20,637 nt of DNA. Origin: UBA1738 sp964388835 (GTDB lineage Bacteria; Bacillota; Clostridia; UBA1381). Shown here in pieces: positions 14,795-20,637 of the stretch (position 1 is the first letter of the stretch; each line of letters opens with the position of its first letter). The notes below the pieces were generated by a model that was given only the letters and a program-made list of their open reading frames with translations, did no database searches and was not told where the DNA came from. Where the stretch lies: the NCBI GenBank assembly GCA_964388835.1, contig CAYMBZ010000024.1, forward strand, positions 1 through 20,637, in the 5' to 3' direction. The translations under genes and the position numbers were made by a program.

Positions 14795-17700
14795 TGGTAT
14801 ATAGAATTTATGTTGAAAAAAAGGAGGGCTTGGCACATGAAGCTGAGTCTCTGAAGAGTGAGCTCAAAAATCTTTTGGAAATATCGGCTCTTGAAAATAT
14901 CAGAATATATAATCGCTACGATGTTGAAAGTATTGACGAGGAACTTTTTAATTACTGCACAAAAACTGTCTTTTCCGAGCCTCAGCTGGATATTGTTACG
15001 GATTCGTATGCGGCTGATTCGGATTATGTATTTGCGGTTGAATATCTTCCGGGACAATTTGACCAGAGAGCAAATTCCGCATCGGAATGTATTCAGATAA
15101 TTTCAAAGGGTGAGCGTCCGATTGTTAAAACAGCGAAAGTGTATGCGATTTACGGAAAGCTTTCGGAGGCAGATGTTGACAAAATCAAAAAGTATGTTAT
15201 AAATCCGGTTGAAGCACGCGAGGCGTCGCTTGCACCGGTTGACACTCTTAAAACGGAATATGATATTCCGACCGAGGTAAAAACTCTTACCGGCTTCTGC
15301 AATCTGGATGAGAACGGGCTCAGAGAGTTTATGACCGCTAACGGACTTGCAATGGATTTTGATGATATTAAGTTCTGTCAGCAGTATTTTGTGTCGGAAA
15401 AGCGCGACCCGACAATTACCGAAATCAAGATGATAGATACATATTGGTCGGATCACTGCAGACACACAACATTCCTTACGAATATAAGAAATGTTGAATT
15501 TGAGGACGAGCTTTTGAAAAATGCTTATAATGAATATTTAAGAGTGAGAAAAGAGCTTGGAAGAGAAAAACCGATAAATCTTATGGATATAGCAACAATT
15601 GCGGTAAAATATCTCAAAAAGAACGGAAAGTTGGATAAGCTGGATGAATCCGAAGAGATAAATGCGTGTACTGTAAAAGTTACCGTAGATGTTGACGGCA
15701 AGCCGGAAAATTGGCTACTTCTGTTTAAGAACGAAACACATAACCATCCCACCGAGATTGAGCCTTTCGGCGGCGCGGCAACATGCATAGGCGGTGCAAT
15801 ACGTGACCCGCTTTCTGGTAGAAGTTATGTTTATGCGGCAATGCGAGTTACCGGCGCGGCTGACCCGTTAAAGCCGGTATCGGAGACGATGAAAGGAAAG
15901 CTTCCTCAGCGCAAGATTGTAACAACTGCCGCAAACGGCTACAGCTCATACGGGAACCAAATCGGTCTTGCTACAGGACAGGTTGACGAAATTTATCATG
16001 ACGGATATGCCGCAAAACGCATGGAAATAGGTGCGGTTATTGCAGCGGCTCCGGCAGAAAATGTGCGTCGTGAACGTCCTTGCCCGGGAGATATCGTAAT
16101 TCTTTTGGGGGGCAGAACCGGAAGAGACGGTTGCGGCGGTGCAACAGGCTCTTCAAAATCCCATAGTCTTTCATCTTTGGAAACTTGCGGCGCCGAGGTA
16201 CAAAAAGGTAATGCACCGGAGGAAAGAAAGTTGCAGAGATTGTTCAGGAATCCCGAGGCGTCAAAACTTATCAAAAGATGCAACGATTTTGGAGCCGGCG
16301 GTGTATCTGTTGCAATCGGCGAGCTTGCCGACGGTCTTGATATCGATTTGAACGCAGTACCGAAAAAATATGACGGTCTTGACGGAACCGAACTTGCAAT
16401 TTCCGAATCGCAGGAAAGAATGGCGGTTGTTGTGGAGAAAAGGGATGTTGAGCGATTCTGCGAAATAGCGGAAAGCGAAAATCTTGAAACGGCGGTTGTT
16501 GCTGTAGTAAAGGAAAATCCGTATCTGACCATGACTTGGAACGGAAAAGAAATCGTAAATATTTCAAGAGAATTTCTGAATTCAAACGGTGCTCCGAAGC
16601 AGATTGATATTGCTCCGGCATCTCCATTGGATTTTGCAAAAAATACCGCTGGTGATTTCGAGGAAATGTATAAGAAGTTGGCGGGAGATTTGAATATTTG
16701 CTCAAAGCGCGGACTTTCCGAAAGATTCGACTCCACAATCGGTGCAGGTACCGTTTTGATGCCGTTCGGCGGAAAATATCAGAGAACTCCGATACAGGCG
16801 ATGGTGAACAAGATTTCCGTTGAAAAGCACGACACCGACACCTGTTCGGTTATGGCGTGGGGCTACAACCCGTTCATAACGGAAAAAAGTCCGTATCACG
16901 GCGCTTATCTTGCGGTCGTTGAATCGATTTGTAAGCTGGTTGCGGAGGGTGCGTCCTTTGAAGAGGTGTATCTGACTTTCCAGGAATATTTTGAAAAGCC
17001 CATGCAGAATAAAAAGCGCTGGGGTAGGCCGCTTGCAGCACTTTTGGGCGCATTTATGGCACAGAAAGATTTTGAAATTGCATCTATCGGCGGAAAGGAT
17101 TCAATGAGCGGTACTTTTGAAAACATCGATGTTCCGCCGACATTGGTTTCCTTTGCTGTGACAACGGACAAGATTAAAAATATAATTTCACCTGAGTTTA
17201 AGGAAGCGGGACATAAGATAGTAATGCTGAAACCGGAATACACAGAAGCGGGACTTCCGGATGCTGAGTCATTAAAAGCGCTGTTTGTTAAGGTGACGGC
17301 ACTTATGCGAGACGGCAAGGTATATGCGGCATATACTCCGACCTACGGCGGTGTAGCCGAGGCTGTACTTAAAATGACAATGGGTAACGGTATAGGATTC
17401 AAATACAACTCGTCCCTCGGAAATGATGACATTTTCGGATATAACTACGGTGCGTTTATTCTTGAGACCGACGGTAGTGTTTTAGAGGGAACAATTCTCG
17501 GTGAAACCGTAGCAGAGCAGGTAATCGAATACGCGGATAAGAAAATTGAACTCTGTACACTGTACGGAATTTATGAGAACAAGCTTGAAGAAATATACAA
17601 GTGCAACATAAAATCCGAGGGTAAGAAAATCGAAAAATTCGGTTGCACGGATGTTTCAAGTGCGGCACCTGCCGTTAAAGTTGCAAAGCCAAAGGCTTTG

Positions 17701-18483
17701 ATTACGGTGTTCCCGGGCACAAACTGCGAATATGATACGGCTAAGATGTTCCACGAAGCAGGTGCAGAACCGGAGATTTTCGTTATCAATAATATGAGTG
17801 CGAAAAATATAGCAAACTCAGTTTCAACCTTTGCGGAAAAGGTTAAGGAGTCGCAGATTATATTTATTCCGGGAGGATTTTCCGGCGGAGATGAACCGGA
17901 TGGTTCGGGAAAATTCATAACCGCATTTTTCAGAAATCCGGAAATAAAAGAGGCTGTTACCGCACTTTTGGAGCAACGCGACGGACTTATGGGCGGCATC
18001 TGCAACGGCTTCCAGGCACTTATTAAGCTTGGACTTGTACCTTTCGGAAAGATTATCGATACGGATGAATCCTGTCCGACTCTTACGTACAACACGATTG
18101 CACGTCACCAATCAAAGCTGGTAAGGACAAAGCTGGTTTCCAAAAAATCACCATGGCTTACCGAGGCGCAGTTGGGCGAGATATACACTGTTCCGATTTC
18201 GCACGGAGAGGGAAGATTCATTGCAGATGATTCTCTCATCAAAAAGCTTGCCGAAAACGGTCAGATAATAACTCAGTATGTGGATCTTGCGGGAAATCCC
18301 ACAGATGATGTTCAGTTCAATCCGAACAATTCCTGTGCCGCTATTGAGGGAATTATTTCACCGGACGGAAGAGTGTTCGGAAAAATGGGACATTCTGAAC
18401 GTATCGGAAAGGGACTTTACAAAAATGTTCCGGGAAATTACGATATGGGACTCTTCAGATCGGCGGTTAAATATTTTAAATAA
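14794..18483 (+). CDS. purL: Phosphoribosylformylglycinamidine synthase, single-chain
   Basis: This 1229-aa enzyme converts FGAR to FGAM with glutamine and ATP. It fuses the parts that are separate PurS, PurL and PurQ in Bacillus: a PurS-like N-terminal region (about 1-150), a linker and two AIRS-type halves (first half with TYWSDHCRHTTF near 215 and NETHNHPTEIEPFGGAA near 313), and a class I glutamine amidotransferase domain from about 965 (ALITVFPGTNCEYDTA). The nucleophile is Cys1070 in GGICNGFQAL, with His1137 in PISHGEGRF. It starts at ATG 14794 with GGAGGAG 6 nt upstream and overlaps purD by one base. It is the last gene of the operon and is followed by a strong terminator. Confidence 0.97.
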   Translation: MVYRIYVEKKEGLAHEAESLKSELKNLLEISALENIRIYNRYDVESIDEELFNYCTKTVFSEPQLDIVTDSYAADSDYVFAVEYLPGQFDQRANSASECIQIISKGERPIVKTAKVYAIYGKLSEADVDKIKKYVINPVEAREASLAPVDTLKTEYDIPTEVKTLTGFCNLDENGLREFMTANGLAMDFDDIKFCQQYFVSEKRDPTITEIKMIDTYWSDHCRHTTFLTNIRNVEFEDELLKNAYNEYLRVRKELGREKPINLMDIATIAVKYLKKNGKLDKLDESEEINACTVKVTVDVDGKPENWLLLFKNETHNHPTEIEPFGGAATCIGGAIRDPLSGRSYVYAAMRVTGAADPLKPVSETMKGKLPQRKIVTTAANGYSSYGNQIGLATGQVDEIYHDGYAAKRMEIGAVIAAAPAENVRRERPCPGDIVILLGGRTGRDGCGGATGSSKSHSLSSLETCGAEVQKGNAPEERKLQRLFRNPEASKLIKRCNDFGAGGVSVAIGELADGLDIDLNAVPKKYDGLDGTELAISESQERMAVVVEKRDVERFCEIAESENLETAVVAVVKENPYLTMTWNGKEIVNISREFLNSNGAPKQIDIAPASPLDFAKNTAGDFEEMYKKLAGDLNICSKRGLSERFDSTIGAGTVLMPFGGKYQRTPIQAMVNKISVEKHDTDTCSVMAWGYNPFITEKSPYHGAYLAVVESICKLVAEGASFEEVYLTFQEYFEKPMQNKKRWGRPLAALLGAFMAQKDFEIASIGGKDSMSGTFENIDVPPTLVSFAVTTDKIKNIISPEFKEAGHKIVMLKPEYTEAGLPDAESLKALFVKVTALMRDGKVYAAYTPTYGGVAEAVLKMTMGNGIGFKYNSSLGNDDIFGYNYGAFILETDGSVLEGTILGETVAEQVIEYADKKIELCTLYGIYENKLEEIYKCNIKSEGKKIEKFGCTDVSSAAPAVKVAKPKALITVFPGTNCEYDTAKMFHEAGAEPEIFVINNMSAKNIANSVSTFAEKVKESQIIFIPGGFSGGDEPDGSGKFITAFFRNPEIKEAVTALLEQRDGLMGGICNGFQALIKLGLVPFGKIIDTDESCPTLTYNTIARHQSKLVRTKLVSKKSPWLTEAQLGEIYTVPISHGEGRFIADDSLIKKLAENGQIITQYVDLAGNPTDDVQFNPNNSCAAIEGIISPDGRVFGKMGHSERIGKGLYKNVPGNYDMGLFRSAVKYFK

Positions 18484-18495
18484 TAATTTAAGATT

Positions 18496-18533
18496 AAAAA
18501 ACGGCAGGCTGCATACAGCCGTCTGCCGTTTTT
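18496..18533 (+). terminator. Intrinsic terminator of the purine operon
   Basis: ACGGCA (18501-18506) pairs with TGCCGT (18524-18529), with an inner GGCTG/CAGCC stem and a CATA loop. T5 follows and a run of A precedes, so it could work in both directions. Confidence 0.9.
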
Positions 18534-18544
18534 GGATTGCTTAA

Positions 18545-18559
18545 TTGAATTTAATTCAA
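18545..18559. promoter_or_regulatory. 15-bp palindrome upstream of azlC (possible operator)
   Basis: TTGAATTTAATTCAA is a perfect inverted repeat with 7-nt arms about a central T. It lies 48 nt before the azlC start and just after the purine terminator, where the azlC promoter is expected. I see no clear -35/-10 pair. It may bind a regulator of amino acid export, but AT-rich palindromes can arise by chance. Confidence 0.35.
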
Positions 18560-18606
18560 AACGCATAAAAACATGGCGTTAAAAGCGCCGTTTAACAGGA
18601 GAAAAT

Positions 18607-19323
18607 ATGAAGGAAAATAACAGTTTTTTGAAAGGCATTTCCGATGGAATGCCGATTTGTCTGGGTTATGTGTCCGTGGCATTTGCTTTCGGTATTTTTG
18701 CGGTTGACAGCGGTCTTTCTTGGATACACGCACTTATGATATCGATGACAAATGTAACTTCCGCGGGACAGCTTGCGGCTGTTCCGATTATACTCTCAGG
18801 CGGCACTTTGATAGAGATTGCGCTTTCTCAGCTGGTAATAAATCTGCGATATGCGCTGATGTCGGTATCGCTTTCACAAAAACTCGGGAAAAGTGTACGA
18901 TTTTTAGATAGATTTATAATATCCTTTGTTAATACGGATGAAGTGTTTGCCGTAGCTTCCGCAAATGAGAAAAAGGTGGGGAGAAAGTACCTTTACGGGC
19001 TTATACTCACACCGTATCTCGGATGGAGCGCGGGAACATTGCTTGGTGCGGCGGCGGGGAATATATTACCGGCTTCGGTCATTTCGGCGCTGGGAATTGC
19101 AATTTACGGAATGTTTGTTGCCATAGTGGTTCCGGAAGTAAAGAAACATCGTCCGACAGCACTTTGCGTAATTACGGCGATTATCTTGAGCTGCATGTTT
19201 ACATATACCCCGGGACTTAAAAATATTCCGAGCGGATTTTCAATTATAATATGCGCAGGTGCGGCAAGTGCGATTTTTGCGGCGATATCACCGCAGAGCG
19301 GGGAGGCAGAGGATGATGAATAA
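18607..19323 (+). CDS. azlC: AzlC-family branched-chain amino acid exporter, large subunit
   Basis: A 238-aa membrane protein of the AzlC/YgaZ family. With AzlD (YgaH) it exports branched-chain amino acids and analogues. Typical features are the N-terminal GISDGMPICLGYVSVAFAFG, the NVTSAGQLA segment, the RYALMSVSLSQKLG region, NTDEVFAVA, and further hydrophobic helices to a short acidic tail (GEAEDDE). The ATG at 18607 has AGGAGA 4-5 nt upstream. The 3' end overlaps azlD by about 11 nt, so the two subunits are likely coupled in translation. Overlapping stems GTTAAA/TTTAAC and AACGC/GCGTT just before the ribosome binding site could affect initiation. Confidence 0.93.
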   Translation: MKENNSFLKGISDGMPICLGYVSVAFAFGIFAVDSGLSWIHALMISMTNVTSAGQLAAVPIILSGGTLIEIALSQLVINLRYALMSVSLSQKLGKSVRFLDRFIISFVNTDEVFAVASANEKKVGRKYLYGLILTPYLGWSAGTLLGAAAGNILPASVISALGIAIYGMFVAIVVPEVKKHRPTALCVITAIILSCMFTYTPGLKNIPSGFSIIICAGAASAIFAAISPQSGEAEDDE

Positions 19324-19633
19324 TTACAGCTTTTGGGTATATCTTTTGGTTATGGCAGGAATAACGTACCTTGTACGCATGATACCGCTTGTATTAATCA
19401 AAAAGAAAATTAAAAATAAATTTTTACTGTCATTTTTGTATTATATACCTTATACCGTTTTGTCGGTTATGACAATCCCCGCGATATTCGGAGCAACTTC
19501 AAATATATACTCCGCGGTGGCGGGTTTTTTTGCGGCGGTAATTCCGGCATATTTCGGAAAGAGCCTTCTTGAAGTTGCGGCAAGTTCATGCGCTGTGGTT
19601 TTTGTTGTGGAATTTTTGATGAAACTTCTGTAA
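19313..19633 (+). CDS. azlD: AzlD-family branched-chain amino acid exporter, small subunit
   Basis: A 106-aa protein with about four membrane segments and the AzlD pattern: an N-terminal helix followed by YLVRMIPLVLIKKKI, FLYYIPYTVLSVMTIPAIF, then GFFAAVIPAYFGKSLLEVA. It partners AzlC in the exporter. Two adjacent ATG codons (19313 and 19316) both follow GGGAGG (19301-19306), at 6 and 9 nt, so the exact start is uncertain by one residue. It overlaps the azlC end. No clear terminator is seen after it. Confidence 0.9.
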   Translation: MMNNYSFWVYLLVMAGITYLVRMIPLVLIKKKIKNKFLLSFLYYIPYTVLSVMTIPAIFGATSNIYSAVAGFFAAVIPAYFGKSLLEVAASSCAVVFVVEFLMKLL

Positions 19634-19702
19634 CAAATGCTGATTTTATCGCAGAAAAATGACGGCTAAAATGTAAAAAAATAAAAAAATTCTCATTTTT
19701 TG

Positions 19703-19730
19703 TTGCATATTATCAGATTTATGGTATAAT
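19703..19730 (+). promoter_or_regulatory. Promoter for the NifU-like/GGGtGRT genes
   Basis: TTGCAT (19703-19708), a 16-bp spacer and a perfect TATAAT (19725-19730) predict a start near 19737. A 7-bp inverted repeat, TTGCATA (19703-19709) and TATGCAA (19739-19745), frames it and might be a regulator site. Confidence 0.75.
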
Positions 19731-19782
19731 TAAGGTAGTATGCAAAAAAAAGTGCAGCAAATATTGAAAGGAGAAATCTACT

Positions 19783-20475
19783 ATGAAATATTCACGCGAA
19801 GTAGAAGAAATGTGTCCTTTGGCAAAAGGTGCGTATCACGGTCCTGCTCCTATCCCGGAAGAGGGTAAATGGGTACAGGTTAAGGAAATTAAAGATATTT
19901 CCGGACTTACACACGGCATTGGCTGGTGTGCGCCTCAGCAGGGTACATGTAAATTGACATTAAATGTAAAAGAGGGTATCATACAAGAAGCTCTTGTTGA
20001 AACCGTAGGATGTTCGGGTATGACTCACTCAGCGGCTATGGCTTCTGAAATACTTGTAGGAAAAACACTTTTGGAAGCACTTAATACAGACCTTGTCTGT
20101 GATGCTATCAATACAGCTATGAGAGAGCTTTTCCTCCAGATTGTATACGGAAGAACTCAGACAGCTTTCTCAGAGGACGGTCTGCCGATAGGTGCAGGTC
20201 TTGAGGACTTGGGTAAGGGACTCAGAAGCCAGGTTGGTACAACATACGCAACACTGGAAAAGGGTCCGAGATATTTGGAACTTGCAGAGGGCTATATAAC
20301 AAAGATTGCGGTAGATGATGAAAACCAGATTATCGGTTATAAGTTTGTTCACCTTGGAAAGATGATGGAAATGATCAGAAAAGGCATGGATGCAAATGAG
20401 GCTCTTGAAAAGGCTTCCGGTCAATACGGCAGAGTTGATGATGCTGCAAAGCTTATCGACCCGAGATGCGAATAA
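19783..20475 (+). CDS. NifU/IscU-like iron-sulfur scaffold-type protein
   Basis: A 230-aa soluble protein. Its central part resembles the NifU/IscU scaffold fold. GTCKLTLNVKEGIIQEA has Cys56 where scaffolds carry their first ligand. TVGCSGMTHSAAMASEI followed by VGKTLLEAL has Cys77 at the second. Cys106 (DLVCDAI) is a candidate third. Extra cysteines are Cys11, Cys49 and Cys229. Compared with IscU (about 128 aa) it has N- and C-terminal additions. AAGGAG lies about 8 nt before the ATG. It is followed after 20 nt by a GGGtGRT-family gene. I recall this pair recurring in clostridia, but its role is not established. No cysteine desulfurase or other Fe-S assembly gene is visible here. Confidence 0.7.
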   Translation: MKYSREVEEMCPLAKGAYHGPAPIPEEGKWVQVKEIKDISGLTHGIGWCAPQQGTCKLTLNVKEGIIQEALVETVGCSGMTHSAAMASEILVGKTLLEALNTDLVCDAINTAMRELFLQIVYGRTQTAFSEDGLPIGAGLEDLGKGLRSQVGTTYATLEKGPRYLELAEGYITKIAVDDENQIIGYKFVHLGKMMEMIRKGMDANEALEKASGQYGRVDDAAKLIDPRCE

Positions 20476-20495
20476 TAAAGGGGAGGTAAAAGATT

Positions 20496-20637
20496 ATGGC
20501 ATTATTTGAAAGTTATGAAAGAAGAATCGACCAAATCAACGCAGAGCTTGCAAAACACGGTATTTCTTCAATTGAAGAAGCTAAGCAGATTTGTGATGAT
20601 AAGGGTATTGATGTATATAATATCGTTAAAGGTATTC
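20496..20637 (+). CDS. GGGtGRT-family protein, partial (5' end only)
   Basis: The window ends after 47 codons. The visible part starts MALFESYERRIDQINAEL and continues SSIEEAKQICDDKGIDVYN, which matches my memory of the N-terminus of the conserved clostridial family annotated 'GGGtGRT protein'. The name-giving glycine-rich motif would lie beyond the window. A strong GGGGAGG site lies 9 nt before the ATG. It is 20 nt after the NifU-like gene and probably cotranscribed with it. Function is unknown. Confidence 0.65.
   Translation, partial: MALFESYERRIDQINAELAKHGISSIEEAKQICDDKGIDVYNIVKGI

Noticed and set aside
15996..16738. Long minus-strand open frames opposite purL
   Set aside because: They lie antisense to a fully conserved enzyme, are rich in serine and proline as expected for shadow frames, and lack ribosome binding sites.
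1..20637. CRISPR arrays, tRNA/rRNA genes, insertion sequences, prophage or defence genes
   Set aside because: I found no regularly spaced repeats, cloverleaf sequences, transposase or phage-type frames. The window is mostly core metabolism.

Overview
The window looks like a chromosomal segment of a low-to-mid GC Firmicute, most likely an anaerobic spore-forming Clostridium-class bacterium. The reasons are strong AGGAGG-type ribosome binding sites, TTGACA/TATAAT promoters with 17-bp spacing, a glmS ribozyme, a ZTP riboswitch, a single-chain PurL, a PurO-type IMP cyclohydrolase and a candidate SpoVM peptide. I see no insertion sequence, prophage, CRISPR array, tRNA or rRNA.

Layout. (1) 99-3564, minus strand: glmM and glmS, which make glucosamine-1-phosphate for the cell wall, behind a consensus promoter and a glmS self-cleaving ribozyme. 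(2) 3601-4512: a PnuC-family vitamin transporter on the plus strand. Its leader folds into competing antiterminator and terminator stems, and I cannot assign it to a known riboswitch class. (3) 4518-6203, minus strand: an AGCS sodium:alanine/glycine symporter controlled by a single-aptamer glycine riboswitch with an intrinsic terminator. (4) 6271-7406: a CDF-family metal exporter with a consensus promoter and a possible 40-codon TTG-start leader ORF. (5) 7477-7793: two very small genes, a 50-aa cysteine-rich membrane protein and a 23-aa SpoVM-like peptide.

(6) 7865-18533: a purine biosynthesis operon, purE-purM-purN-purO-purH(AICARFT only)-glyA-purD-purL. One promoter, a ZTP riboswitch and its terminator precede it, and a strong terminator ends it. 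Most junctions overlap by a few bases, which suggests translational coupling. GlyA recycles folate and makes the one-carbon units and glycine used by PurN, PurH and PurD. The bifunctional PurH is replaced by separate formyltransferase and cyclohydrolase genes. PurF, PurC, PurB and PurK are not in the window.

(7) 18607-19633: azlC-azlD, a two-gene branched-chain amino acid exporter. (8) 19703-20637: a NifU-like iron-sulfur scaffold-type protein followed by the start of a GGGtGRT-family gene, a poorly understood conserved pair.

Three metabolite-responsive RNAs (GlcN6P, glycine, ZTP) and one unassigned candidate sit within about 4.7 kb. The least explained features are the pnuC leader, a 35-nt repeat shared by the spoVM and purE start regions, and the NifU-like/GGGtGRT pair.
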